Notes: a model not told the origin generated them from the sequence alone. DNA of 31,946 nt from Chara braunii (GCA_003427395.1 BFEA01000046.1:1323983-1355928), one strand, 5' to 3'; positions 1 to 10,045 are shown, counted from the stretch's first letter. Made by a program: numbers and translations.

Positions 1-342
1 TTAGCGCAGCATAGCGCAGCCTCCAACCAGCAGCGTGTCGCTCAGAATGAGCTACTCGAACTGTTTTTGCCCAGGAGCTGGCCCAGCTATAAGTAATGCT
101 GGGCCGTGGTGCTGTACCCTCGACCTGCGATCTGGGCCGTGAGATTGTAGGTCCGATCCATGGTCCAGGTCGCAAGGAAAAGTCCTGTCCCTGGGTCTGG
201 CCTAAAAACGGCCTGCCTGGGTCCCTATCGGACGTCCAGGCCTTCCCTGCTGATGCAGCAGGGAGTGTCTGCTACCAGACAAAAGCGAAACTGGCCTAAA
301 AGGGCCTGGCCACGAATGGAGGAGGCCAAAAACGTGGCCTTG

Positions 343-371
343 GTCCGAACAGATCGTAGATCTGTTCGGAC
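343..371. repeat. Perfect 13-bp inverted repeat with 3-nt loop
   Basis: GTCCGAACAGATC at 343-355 is exactly complementary to 359-371, separated by GTA. It lies in the LTR-like region. It could form a strong hairpin in RNA or single-stranded DNA. It may simply be an LTR structural element; function unknown. Confidence 0.85.
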
Positions 372-434
372 GAACTGCAAGTCCGAATCGTCACCTGAAA
401 CAGACAAAAATAGAACAGGCAAACAGCAGCACAC

Positions 435-465
435 ATAAATAAATAAATAAATAAATAAATAAATG
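435..465. repeat. (TAAA)n microsatellite
   Basis: About seven units of a TAAA tetranucleotide, ending in an imperfect TGAATGA. On the minus strand it reads as a Tyr/Leu/Phe-Ile repeat in an open frame, which is low-complexity translation and not a protein. Confidence 0.95.
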
Positions 466-613
466 AATGACTGCTGCCTCAAATCTGTACCTACGGCCTG
501 TCCAATGGCCGTGGGCCTCCAGGTCGCGTGCTTGGAACAGGCGCGCGGCCTAGGGGCCCTCAACAACCGCCGGGCCCGAAAATGGGCCCGTGTGTCAGGC
601 TCAGCATGTAACA

Positions 614-625
614 CCCCCCCCTCCT
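614..625 (-). promoter_or_regulatory. Polypurine tract (plus-strand primer site)
   Basis: On the minus strand the bases read AGGAGGGGGGGG and directly precede the LTR TG at 613. This is the expected position of the plus-strand priming tract, just downstream of the pol reading frame and upstream of the 3' LTR. Confidence 0.7.
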
Positions 626-632
626 TATGAAG

Positions 633-2402
633 TCAAGCCGGTCGGGGGCGAAGCTGTCGATCCGAAGGCGGTACTTGGANGCGTGTGCGTCGGGGAGCCG
701 AAGGTGCCGGCTTGCCTTTCAGTTTCTGCTCATAGCGTGCGAGAGCATCGGGCGCTGTTGCCTGAAGTTCCGCACGAGTCAGCCATCGGTCAGCTCTATG
801 CGTGCAATATGCAAAGTGAACCAAGAATTCGGTCGGGTTTTTGCCATGTCGTCGGTGGGATATGATGTTGCTGATCTCTTGGAAGCCGTCCATTGAGGGC
901 GGGTCTTGCGATCGTCGCCCGGGGAAGTCGTCAAGTTCGGCTGGCGTGTAGGGAGCCAACTTTAAACAGTGAAAGACCGGGTTGACGGGCAAGTGTTCGG
1001 GCACCCGAATGATAAACGAAGGGCCTTCGGGTGCGTCGCCGGCGGGTGCCAAGATCGGCCAGGACCCCATCCATTTCGGAAGGAGCTTGCGAGAGATATC
1101 TTGCTCGAGGCTGAATTCCGCAGCGGAAACCCATACGAGGTCGCCGGCACGGAATGGACAAGGAAGACACTGGCGGTTGGCCTGTTGGCGCATACGTTGC
1201 TGCGTCTTCGACATCTGATCGCGTGCCTTGACAAGAAGCTCTTGCATCCGACGAATGAAGAGAAGGTGGTCGTCGCTCTCGGTCGTCCGTGGCATGATTG
1301 TGTCCATCGAAGAGTTGACCGGCGAGCCATGCTCAAACTCGAACGGTGACATCCCGATAGCCGGATGGATAGACGAGTTGTAAGCTAACTCAACATCCGG
1401 CAGCCGCTCGACCCAATCCTTTTGGTCGGGACGAATGAGAGTGCGAAGGAGGACCTGTGCGGTCTGATGTGCCCTCTCCGTTTGGCCATCGGTTTGGGGG
1501 TGGCGAGCTGAACTTGGCTTGAGGGAAGAGCCCCATTGCTTGATGAGCGCCAACCAAAAGTCGAACATGAACCGAGTGTCGCGGTCGCAAACGATTTCCT
1601 TGGGGTAACCCTTGGTTCGAATCCAACCGGCGTAGAGAACCTCGGCCAATTCNGGTGCCTTGGCATGGTAGCGGCAAGGCAAAAACATGGCGAACTTNGT
1701 GAGTCGGTCAACCACCGTGAGAATCCCGTCCATGCCCATCTTGTGCTTGGGGAACGNCCCGGTAATGTCCATGGCAATCGCTTCCCTTCNGCGCAAGGGG
1801 ACCGGTAATGGTCGCAACTCGCCGTACGGACNATGNTTGCGAGGTTTGCAANGTCGGCAAACTTNGCATGACTCGCAGTAGCGCGTGACGTCGTCGAGGA
1901 GACCGGGCCACCAAAAGCGCTCGCGGAGTCGGCCAATCGTGCGATTGACGCCAAAGTGTCCGGTGGCGGGGGCGTCGTGGAACTCGCCAAGAAGCCACGT
2001 GCGCAAGTGTGAATCTTGCAGCACACAAAGTAGATCCTTCCCCCGCGAGTAAAGAAGCAAGTATCCCTCTTGGATCCGATAGTGCGACGGCGCCGGATTG
2101 TGAGAGGAACAGTTTGCGTACTTGTCGCGAAACTCGGGGTCAGCTTGATAGCCGCGGATGAAGCCGTCCCGCAAATCATAGGTGGGATCTTCTCGGTCAC
2201 CTTCTTGTTGCGGCACTTGAATTGGTTGTGGCCATATTGACCACAACGAATACAGGCCTGCCTGGTGTACAAATCTCGTCCTCTGTAAGACCCGCCTCCT
2301 CCATTGGAGGAGCGTTGGGGTCAACTTGACTCCTAGACCGGTAACCTCCACAGCGTCGATTGGTCGCCTTACCGTTCTGGACTGAGGCAGCGACTGTTCC
2401 AC
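633..2402 (-). CDS. Ty3/gypsy integrase with C-terminal tail (open frame, 5' part non-homologous)
   Basis: This 589-codon frame is uninterrupted. Residues 1 to about 70 overlie the gag zinc knuckle in another frame and are probably not native. Recognisable sequence starts near residue 71 (about 2190), the segment normally between RNase H and integrase. An H2C2 zinc-binding domain follows (H142, H149, C179, C182; motif GHFGVNRTIGRLRERFWW). The catalytic core has D212 (AMDITG), D273 (CDRDTRF) and E309 (TDGQTER), a D,D(35)E arrangement with all three residues present. The C-terminal region has the usual gypsy VNPVFHCLKLAPY block and a chromo-like tail ending in DRWLTRAELQATAP. It would insert cDNA in the nucleus. 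Eight single ambiguous bases lie in the N-terminal and core coding stretch and one lies near the C-terminus. Without protease or RT upstream it can only be a fragment of a polyprotein. Confidence 0.85.
   Translation of the reverse strand: MEQSLPQSRTVRRPIDAVEVTGLGVKLTPTLLQWRRRVLQRTRFVHQAGLYSLWSIWPQPIQVPQQEGDREDPTYDLRDGFIRGYQADPEFRDKYANCSSHNPAPSHYRIQEGYLLLYSRGKDLLCVLQDSHLRTWLLGEFHDAPATGHFGVNRTIGRLRERFWWPGLLDDVTRYCESCXVCRXCKPRXHXPYGELRPLPVPLRXREAIAMDITGXFPKHKMGMDGILTVVDRLXKFAMFLPCRYHAKAXELAEVLYAGWIRTKGYPKEIVCDRDTRFMFDFWLALIKQWGSSLKPSSARHPQTDGQTERAHQTAQVLLRTLIRPDQKDWVERLPDVELAYNSSIHPAIGMSPFEFEHGSPVNSSMDTIMPRTTESDDHLLFIRRMQELLVKARDQMSKTQQRMRQQANRQCLPCPFRAGDLVWVSAAEFSLEQDISRKLLPKWMGSWPILAPAGDAPEGPSFIIRVPEHLPVNPVFHCLKLAPYTPAELDDFPGRRSQDPPSMDGFQEISNIISHRRHGKNPTEFLVHFAYCTHRADRWLTRAELQATAPDALARYEQKLKGKPAPSAPRRTRXQVPPSDRQLRPRPA
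2195..2230 (-). other. Chimeric junction: gag zinc knuckle joined to pre-integrase segment
   Basis: On the minus strand the gag knuckle ends CRNKKVTEK in one frame. Within a few codons, in another frame, the sequence reads DPTYDLRDGFIRGYQADPEF, the linker that normally precedes H2C2 integrase. In a complete element about 2.5 kb of protease, RT and RNase H separates the two. The sister element B keeps all of that between its knuckle and integrase. Either an internal deletion or recombination between families explains this; the unlike LTR ends favour recombination. Confidence 0.75.
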
Positions 2403-4042
2403 TCCCTGAAACCTCTACGCTGCCCGCCTCTGCACCCACTCCCGCCTGGAAGTCGTCTTCTAACTCGATGGTAGAACCATCGTTGTCGACGAACATGATG
2501 CGACCCTTCACCTTCCAGTTGGGCGGCAGTGACTTCTTCTTTCCGTCCGTCGTGGTTGTATGTCCATGCCCTATCTTTGCCTCTAGGTCTAGGGCGTTCT
2601 TGTTGAACGAGGGAAAGTTGTGCATATTGATGTTGGCCTCACCTGCCAATGGAATCCTGAGAGGCAAAGGAAACCATCTCAAGAACGCAGTGAGTAAGAC
2701 CACGGGATCATAGCATACTCCAGGAACACAGATCAGACGCTCTACTGCGTTTGTGGCTTCCCTTACTGACTTGAACTGCCAGTTGTTCAAAATCAGGATC
2801 GCGTTAGTGGCGTTTTGAGACTCCTGAGGATCATGCCACCTATCTTCCACCAGCTTGAGGACGTCTTCCAGTTTCTGGTTAACTGCCCACGCGCGGAAGT
2901 CATAACCGTATCCATGTAGCTGCACTAAACCACTCAACGATCTTGCTGCACTCCCCTCTAAATAGGAGGCTGCCAGAATCACTTCCTCATGCGGCAAGGT
3001 CAATTTACATTTGACATAGACTAGCACCGATCTCAACCATGTGTCGAGGTCTTCGCCCCTCTTCCTCCCTGTAAAGGGGTTGAGAGAGGCGATGGCCGTC
3101 TTCGGAACCCATTAGCTTTGTCCCGGTACCTATACCAATCCAGGCTGTGGACCTTGGGGACAGGCTGCTGCACTAGCTGTTGCTGGGGCTGTGTACCCTG
3201 CGGCTGTGCAGGCTGTTGGCTGCCCGATTACGGCAACCTGCGACGGAGGTTGGGAATACACTGGTTGTACAGGAACCTGTACACTAGGACCTGTTGAGAA
3301 CCCTCCTGTTAGCAGCATACCTAGGGAAACAACTTGGACTGATCTTGGAGAGGCGTATAAGGATACCCTAGTCACCGGTGGGACAAAAGGAGGAGGTTGT
3401 ATCACGGGCCAGGCACCAAGTCCTGATGGTGATGGCGCCGCCTGAGCTCGCCCGTCCAACACGGCCAGGCTCTGTTGGATGTCCTGTAAGAGCGCCATTT
3501 GGTTATCCTGCATTCTACTACACCTAGCAAGACCGTCCTCAGGGTCCTCCCATCATCATCCATCTCTGTCAAGTCCATCGCCTCTAATTCAATATTATCC
3601 GCTTGTCTCCGCTGCATCCTGGCTCTTCTTCTAATCATCTTCTCTTTCTTCATTTTTGTCTCCCCTAAGGCCTTCAGCAGTTGTGCCTCGCGAAGATCTG
3701 CTTGTTGTATGGCGACCTCTTCAGGAGTCAACAATATTGGTTGGCTTGCCATACCGCCAGTGGACTAACTCAGGGTCTCTGCAATCGTTGACCTTACGGA
3801 CCCTAAACTGTTGGCCTGGGAACTCTGTTGCGCAGCAGTTGCCATGGTTGTTGAAGCAGCGGCTTCGCTTGCGAACGCCCTGCTGGTCTCTGCTGCCCTA
3901 GCTCTCCGCAGCTGCTGCTATCTCTCCCTAAGCAGGCAAAACAGTAACTGTCACCCTCGGGTCCTAATGCCAAGTGGGCTATAGGGCGTCTAGCCGATCG
4001 CAAGACACTGTCATCCTCCCTAGTGGTCTCCCTATCGCTCAT
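2230..4042 (-). pseudogene. gag of gypsy element A (broken by frameshifts and a stop)
   Basis: The start is taken at the ATG at 4040-4042 because its first residues (MSDRETTREDDSVLRSARRP) align with the gag start of element B at 15784 (MSEVVSSEEE, RRTALSRP). A frameshift soon after leads into an Arg/Ala-rich coiled segment, then LLTPEEVAIQQADLREAQLL, then a Pro/Gln-rich linker (about 3130-3510). The capsid-like core follows from about 3110 (GEDLDTWLRSVLVYVKCKL, EEVILAASYLEGSAARSL, DRWHDPQES). A CCHC knuckle at about 2220-2255, CIRCGQYGHNQFKC, is intact but in a shifted frame. A TAA at 3112-3114 lies immediately before the capsid core. Gag packages element RNA in cytoplasmic particles; this copy cannot make a full-length protein. 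Confidence 0.8.
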
Positions 4043-5283
4043 AAGCTAAAAAATTAAACATAAACTGCACTAGGTCACACTCGATGCCTACCTCAGCATA
4101 GTGCACAGACCGATTTAAAATAATAAAAATAATCAATCGGTGGCTAAGTCATAGTATATAGATTTGGGTTTAACATGTAAGTTCAGATTCCTACAAACGA
4201 AACTATTTCTACTTTGACTAGTTCACAAACAGAAAGCACAATGAATAGAGAACAGTTCTAACCAATGGTTGTACATCTAACCAACCAAAAATAAAAATAG
4301 AATCATTTGACTGGCTGTTTGCAAAGTGGAATCTTTCCCAAACTTATCACCTGGAAACAACCCCTCCCTCAGTTCTTCCTGAATGTCTCTTGTTGTCAGC
4401 GTCCCTGACGAATCCGGAACAGCGTGCGTGTCAAAAGGTCTGCACACGGCCCACCCCTGAGCCCCAAGCCTGAGCTTGCCAGCCCTGCACAATATTTATC
4501 CTCGCGTGCACTGAGCCTTACACCGACCTATTGGCTGATCAGGAGGCGTTTTTATGGACGGCCTCCGAAGTGGTCATGAATTATTTAATGTCGCAAACAG
4601 GACGACGATCAAAGCCAATGGAAGGTACCCGCTGGTGCTTATTTATAGACGTTCGGTACTCGTCTTTCCCGTAGGGCTGGCCTGCCCCTCAGAACCCATT
4701 TTCAGCGCAGCGAGCAGACAAAGGACAAGGTAGTAAAGCATGAGTGCTCTACTCCCGGTGGGTTCGCATGGTGACCGTGACCCAGTGCTTCGTCCAGGGC
4801 CCTTCAGATAGCACCGCCCTCTCCTTCCAAATACTCCACGTGAATACTGACGACTCTCAAGGCTGAGCGCACTCGACTCCTCACATGAGAGGACTCTCAA
4901 GACAGAACACACATCCTCACGGTAAGAAGAGTCGAAGAGGGTAGATAAGGTTAGGTGCAACGTACCTCAAAATAGTTGCCCCCAACCACACATTCTCACC
5001 AGGTGACCTGATGTCGATTGTGATGACCAATCGCTGCTTCGGCACAACCAGCATTACTCAGTCGTTCCACCTCAGCGTCAATCGCACATTTGATAGTTCT
5101 CATCACACTGCGAACACCCAATTAACACCACATAGCCTTCTTGGCGATACCCCTGATCTCATGGGTCGCCTTACTTGCCTTCGCCCTCCTCACTACACAC
5201 CTCCCACGACCGCTCGCTTAGCAGTCTGCGTGCATGTACCGCTTAGGCAGAAGACAAGCGCCAAATGAGCGCACCGTACCACA
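4043..5283 (-). other. 5' leader of element A between primer-binding site and gag
   Basis: About 1.2 kb without a recognisable gene. It aligns in patches with the leader of element B (15785-17015), for example the blocks TATTTATCCTCGCRTGCA, ACAGGACGACGATCA and GTGACCGTGAC. Long structured leaders of this kind carry packaging signals in LTR elements. Short open frames inside it are not supported by any family resemblance. Confidence 0.65.
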
Positions 5284-5295
5284 GCTCCGATACCA
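5284..5295 (-). promoter_or_regulatory. Primer-binding site, tRNA-Met(i) type
   Basis: On the minus strand this reads TGGTATCGGAGC, one base from TGGTATCAGAGC, the common plant initiator-Met primer site. It lies three bases from the LTR end at 5299, the normal geometry for the 5' LTR of a minus-strand element. Confidence 0.85.
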
Positions 5296-5298
5296 CAT

Positions 5299-6216
5299 TG
5301 CAAGGAAAACGAGCGATAGCGAACTTTAGAAACCAAGCAGCATCATACACATAAGTCCAAATAGTCGTGACCTCGAACCAAACGCAGAATTGCAACACGA
5401 GTCCCACCAAATAAGAGCACACCAAAAGCTCATAAGTGACAATGTTTAAGTAGTCTCCTCATTATCAACAAAGAACCAATGTCAATGCCCTATCTGGCGC
5501 CCTGCGCCCGGACTACAAGTGGCAGATCCTATCTAGCCTATCTACAATGCCACTGGTAACGTCAACAGCTCCCCGAAGTACGAGCATATCTCGATCAATG
5601 TCGTTCGCCTCAAGCACCAGGTATGACTCTCGTATCACTCACAACCTCGATCCCCCACTCACAAATGCCACGTGCACCCAAGGACCACCATGCGCCCCAT
5701 CCAGCATACAACAGCGCATTGAGCACAGCTCGGCTATGGCTGCCTGCTCCTTCCAGCTCGCCCGTGAGTGAGTGAGCGTTGGCCAGCGTATAGCGCAGCA
5801 TGCAGCCAGTGCCCGAGTCCCTATTGCGTGGGCAGGCCCTTTCCTAAATGGAAGTGGCCTGCTTGCTTGCGTGCAGCCTGGCTGCGCTGGGCCCCTGCCC
5901 AGAAGCTTCCAGTTGGCCCAGAGAGGTTGAGCCCCAGTGGGACTGTGGTGGTTGCCCTTGTTCAAATGCCCGCGGCCTGTGTTCGGTCCATGTTGCGAAT
6001 CTGGCTCAGGGCCTGCCTTCGTTACATTCGAAAGAGGCAGCTTGGGCCTAGGCGCTCTCAACCAACAGATGTTGCGCAACTGCCTGAAATTACCCAGTTG
6101 CGTGGTGACCCCAAAAATGGGCCTGTAGGCCCTGGGTCGAACCTGCCTTCACTTAGGGCGGCCGACTGTACAAAAAATAGGGCCCAGGAGGGCACATCGA
6201 GGCCTTGAGCCTCGCA
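5299..6216 (-). mobile_element. 5' LTR of element A
   Basis: A 918-bp LTR with imperfect terminal inverted repeats (TGCAAGG at 5299, CCTCGCA ending at 6216). It is bounded on the left by the primer-binding site. It shares blocks with the element B LTRs, such as AACCAATGTCAATG, the GGCGC/GCGCCC stretch and CTTCACTTAGGGCGG near the right end, so A and B are sister families. The outer edge abuts the gag remnant of element X. Confidence 0.8.
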
Positions 6217-7097
6217 GCATCATGCAAATCAGCATATTGTTTGATCAAGAGTTCTTCGAGTGTGGCTACAGGCGTAGCCTTCAACCATTTGTTCAGGTCT
6301 ATTCTTTTATAGCCTGACAGTACAACTTGAATTTCTAAGAAACCCCTTACGACGGGTTCCACATTGGGCCCTAGGACCGAAGACCGAGTAACCGGGAATG
6401 TCCCCAGCACATCAAAGTAGGATCGCATAGAGATGATTCAGGATTCAATGTCGTCCTTTCCGTCGTATTTAGACGAATCTGTGTCGCCTTTCTATCCATG
6501 TAAGGAAATCTGCAGCTAGGACCAGCAGTTGCTGGGTCAGAATTCGAAGCTGCAACAGTTCTTGAATGCCCTGCACATCCACTTGCCACTGCAGCGGGAG
6601 CAGCAGCAACAGAGGGGTCTGGACCAGCTGCAGATCCGGATAGGGTGTTGGCCACACTCAAAAAGAAGAAGAAGAAGAAGAAGATATGGTTAGAGGGGCA
6701 AGAACGGACTGACACGCAACACTAAGAGCAAAGCAGGCGGAAGGACACTTTGGGCCGGCTGCAGCTGGTCACGGTGCTGCTGCGCCATCAGGGCCATATC
6801 CTCGCGCAACTTCTTGAGTTCATCAAACACCTTGGCGAGTTGGTTTGTATGGTCTTCAACAACCCGGACCTCTACTAAATCCCTGAGGAGTGAGACAGTC
6901 TTCTCTTCCACCTCGTCATCAGTTAAGGCGGGCACGGTACTGAAGACGGCTTCATGAGCCTTTACTTTGTCGCCCCTCTCCTTCTCCTTCTCTTCCTCTT
7001 CCCTCTTCAATGTTTTTTCATAAAAGAACCTGTACTGCACTTTTTCTGCCTCAGGGGCAGTGTCCATTTGCAGCTTCCATTTTGTTGCAGATGCCAT
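6217..7097 (-). pseudogene. Decayed gag-like fragment of element X
   Basis: On the minus strand an ATG at 7095-7097 opens a frame beginning MASATKWKLQMDTAPEAEKV. A charged, Lys/Glu-rich coiled-coil segment follows (VEEKTVSLLRDLVEVRVVE, FDELKKLREDMALMAQQHRD). A CTT repeat then disrupts the frame near 6661-6684. Further down, another frame gives EPVVRGFLEIQVVLSGYKRI and TPVATLEELLIKQYADLHDA, which resembles the capsid part of plant gypsy gag proteins. The right-to-left order leader, gag, break suits an LTR element cut off at 6216 by the LTR of element A. Family assignment is by general character only. Confidence 0.45.
6661..6684. repeat. (AAG)n microsatellite
   Basis: About seven AAG units, inserted in the gag-like fragment of element X and coinciding with loss of its reading frame. 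On the minus strand it encodes a run of Phe, Leu or Ser. Confidence 0.95.
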
Positions 7098-7211
7098 GAT
7101 GGAGGACGAGGGTGTCAATAAGTCTCTCAAGAGAGGTCCGTACTTCCTCGCACTTCTGGGATGAACAATCCTCTTCCCTCTCCTCACTCCCTCAAGAGCA
7201 ACGCACAGAAG

Positions 7212-7212
<1 letters not shown>

Positions 7213-7270
<58 letters not shown>

Positions 7271-7293
7271 CGCTCGCTCGCTCGCTCGCTCTC
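7213..7293. repeat. (TC)n followed by (CGCT)n microsatellite
   Basis: About 54 bp of pure CT dinucleotide pass directly into about six CGCT units. The tetranucleotide probably arose by C-to-G change and expansion within the dinucleotide run. It lies just upstream (on the minus strand) of the gag-like start of element X. Leu/Ser and Arg/Glu open frames here are products of the repeat. Confidence 0.98.
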
Positions 7294-8571
7294 GTTTGCG
7301 ATCGTGTAGACGCAGGCATTTAACAAACCCAATGAAAGCAACTAGAAGAGAAGGTAGAACTCCTAGCCGGAGCGACAATTCATTTGGACTGGAGAGCAGT
7401 CAAAAAAAAAAAAAAAAAAAAGATCAGAGAGATCTAATTCCGCCACACGGTCTGGTCCGACTACGTATGAGGTCCTCTCAAGCCTAGCCAGACTAAGCTC
7501 CGTGAAGACACAGCAAATCAAATTCAAAGTGTACTACGTAATGCAAGAGAGAATTGAGTGGTGTCCAAGGTGCGAGTCAGGCGACGGATTGTGTGGTAAG
7601 GTCCGTTACAACGTCTCAGCTGAGATCCCCTCAGCAGCGGGTGTCCTGTCCAAAAGCATGAACTCTGAGTCCCAGTCAGATAGAGCAAGGTAACTGACGT
7701 CAACAGATTTGGGCCTGAGGGGCCCTTCTTGTTTGGGCCTGGTCCCACTGAGTCCCAAATGGTCCCAGTGGAGGCAGAACAGGGTCCCAACCAACAAGAG
7801 TTCCACAAAGACCTACTCTTTGCCCCTACCGAATTGAAAAATGAAATTTAGCCCCAAAAAGAACCTACAGACTACAGCCACTTATTATGAAATAGAAAAG
7901 CATTGTAGAAAGATATGGCATGGCACAGAAGATACTCCATCCATTCACTTATTAGGTGAGTAAGTAGTTCACAAACCTCACACACAATCAAGATTATGGA
8001 GGATGGAAGAAGAACCCATAATACCCCAGCCGGCAATGAATTCCATGCACACACACATTGTCACCCTGGCGGCATGGCACTTACCGAACTGGCCGAGCTC
8101 TTGAGATGAAAGAAACTCACCCCCCTCTCACATAGTCCTCTTGACCCAATTAGCATCCTCTACACTAGTGTCCTATCCTCTAGGACAATCAACATCTACC
8201 CCAAAATACAACGTCGGATCCCCCATCGATGTGAAGATCAAAGTAGCAAGTTGCAGTCCGTAGGTGCAAATATGGTTGCCACCCTCAAGCTCGCCTAACT
8301 TGAGGGGAGCCCTAAAGTCACTCCTCGTCTTCCTTGAAGTCTAGATAAAGTTGTAGTTGCCCTTCACTATCGCCTCTCTCCAATTGCATCACGAAGCCCC
8401 ACCTTGTCTCGCCACCACAAACATGCACTCACGTGACCTGGTGGGAGCAGCTTCCCTTTACCACGCTGCCCCACTTAACCCTAACTTTCGCCCTAACCCT
8501 GAGTGGTTAGCCCGTACCACTAAGCTCAAGGTTATGGCGCCAAAGTCGCCTCTCGCCAGCAAGTAGAATCC
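7294..8571 (-). other. Leader of element X; no gene recognised
   Basis: The region between the X primer-binding site and its gag-like start. It includes a poly-A run at 7402-7421. Open frames are short and overlap on both strands, with no recognisable domains. By position it is the transcribed untranslated leader of element X. Confidence 0.5.
7402..7421. repeat. Poly-A run
   Basis: Twenty consecutive A on the plus strand. It is isolated in leader sequence, with no retrotransposon body to its left in the plus orientation, so it is not taken as a LINE or SINE tail. Confidence 0.9.
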
Positions 8572-8583
8572 GCTCTGATACCA
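8572..8583 (-). promoter_or_regulatory. Primer-binding site of element X, tRNA-Met(i)
   Basis: On the minus strand this is an exact TGGTATCAGAGC, followed by GGA, the canonical plant initiator-Met primer site. One base separates it from an LTR terminus at 8585. It is the best preserved of the three primer sites here. Confidence 0.9.
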
Positions 8584-8584
8584 A

Positions 8585-9148
8585 TGTTACGATCCTGGCC
8601 AATTTCAAAATATACATTCATCAAAAAGTACAATGTCGTCCAATTGCAAAAAGAAATGAATGAACTTGAGAGGAGAGAGAAAAAGAAGAAGAAGAAGAAG
8701 CAAGAAAGAACAAGAAGATGATGTACTCCAGCATAGACCAAAGATAATGCTCTTCTTCTTCGCCAACCAATCTCGTCCTCCGTATCTCCTCCACTCTTAT
8801 TTAAACAAGAAATAACAATAATAATATTGAATGGCTGAACCAGAATCAACGTCCGAATCCCACTTCTACTGCAGGCACAACATGAGGTCCACCATAGCCA
8901 TGGCCACCCTTCCTCTTCCTCTTCATGTAGGTCGAGGCTACGGCGGAGCACTAAGGGCTCTACCCTCCTGTCCAAAGGACAACCCAAATCAGCTATGTCG
9001 TTGCCCTCTTGTCCCAAGGTCAACATCAGGCAGCTATGCCACTGCCCACTCAACCGCCATGCCTGACTTTGTCCTGAGATTCCAAATAGTATCACAGTGT
9101 CCAGAAAGCAGAAATGCACCAATATAACACCAATGAAGAATCGTAACA
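8585..9148 (-). mobile_element. LTR of element X
   Basis: The segment starts TGTTACGATCC and ends AATCGTAACA, with 9-bp perfect terminal inverted repeats (TGTTACGAT / ATCGTAACA) and TG...CA ends. The primer-binding site on its left makes it the 5' LTR of a minus-strand element. Its last 70 bp or so (from about 9078) also occur in the element B LTR at 17087-17157, so the boundary with the neighbouring LTR is mosaic. It contains an AAG-rich microsatellite near 8680-8700. Confidence 0.65.
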
Positions 9149-10031
9149 CTGGAAACCAATGTCAATGAGAGCTTGCTCTCGCCACCACCAACATGAGTGT
9201 CCAGGCCCTACCTCCCTATTAGGCGCTCGGCGCCCAGCCTACTTCCTATACAGCCACAGTCTGCCAACTAATTGACAATGCAATTGTCGACGTCAGCAGC
9301 CCACAAAGTACTTGAAGATGTCGCCCATAGCAGACCATCGCCAATACCCGGAATGTGCCCTCACATCATCATCATCATCATCATCCTTCTCTTTCTCTCC
9401 CTCTTCTTACACCCACATCTTCCCTCAGTACACCCGAAGACCACCCCTGTGCCTCACTGTACAACCAAGCCCTCAGCCAGCTATGGAGGCTGGGCTATGG
9501 CACAACCCTCAGCAGCGCCCTGCTTCCACACACGACCGCAGATGCGCAACACCTTGCTCCAGCGCTAGCAGCCAGCACCCAAGCAAAAGCTCAAGCGACG
9601 CTGCCGCCAGCCAGCAAGTGCCACAATGTCGCCCCAGGTAAAGAACTCTCTCCTACATGGAAAGAGCCCGCCTGTCCTTCGCAGCCTGGTTGGCCTGGAG
9701 CTGGGGCCGAGAGCTTCTGGTAGGCCCCACGATGTTGCGCCTCTGGTGCAGCTACTGGGCCTCATTCGATTGGGCCTCCCAACTGTCTGTGTATGAGGCT
9801 GCGAATCTCGCCCAGGGCCTGGGCTCTCGGAAAAGCCTAAGAAGGTCGTGGAATTTCCTCACTGCTCGGCCTGTGTTTCCTTCAACCAATTGGCGCGACG
9901 AAACTGTTCGGACCCCAAATACGAAATTGACAGTCAAGGGCTTCTCGTGATTTGTTAGGCCCGCCTTCACTTAAAGCGGGCGCAGATGCAACAGGGGGCC
10001 CTTAGGCTTGCAGAGGACCCGGATCCTCGCA
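9149..10031 (-). mobile_element. 3' LTR of element B
   Basis: It matches 17158-18016 over its length with scattered substitutions and small indels, including a shared ATC microsatellite (9364 and 17373 areas). The right edge CCTCGCA at 10031 is fixed by the adjacent polypurine tract. The outer left edge is unclear because similarity to the other LTR runs on to about 9078, inside the X LTR. Histidine- and proline-rich open frames on the plus strand come from the ATC repeat and are not genes. Confidence 0.8.
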
Positions 10032-10045
10032 TTCCCTCCTCCTTT
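10032..10045 (-). promoter_or_regulatory. Polypurine tract of element B
   Basis: On the minus strand this reads AAAGGAGGAGGGAA and is followed directly by the LTR start TGCGAGGATCC. It lies just after the end of the integrase frame, as expected. Confidence 0.85.

Larger units (their letters stand above)
1..613 (-). mobile_element. 3' LTR (partial) of the integrase half of the chimeric gypsy element
   Basis: The element reads on the minus strand, so its 3' LTR lies to the left of the integrase frame. The LTR edge is placed at 613: on the minus strand a G-rich polypurine tract is followed at once by TGTTACATGCTGAGCC, a typical TG start. The far end lies outside the window or was not recognised. 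The stretch is GC-rich and carries a (TAAA)n run and a perfect hairpin, listed separately. Its terminus differs from that of the LTR at 5299-6216 (TGCGAGG in the second case), so the two are not a matched pair. No gene was recognised here; the small open frames look like chance. Confidence 0.6.

Noticed and set aside
7112-7487. Leu/Ser and Arg/Glu repeat open frames
   Set aside because: They arise from the CT and CGCT microsatellite and lack non-repeat domain sequence on the plus strand.
8573-8584. tRNA gene fragment
   Set aside because: Only the 12-base primer complement is present; no cloverleaf could be found around it, and the position beside an LTR end explains it.
9272-9723. Plus-strand His/Pro-rich frames in LTRs (also 17281-17915)
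   Set aside because: They lie inside matched LTRs of a minus-strand element, and the His run is an ATC microsatellite. Their occurrence in both LTRs reflects LTR identity and not gene conservation.
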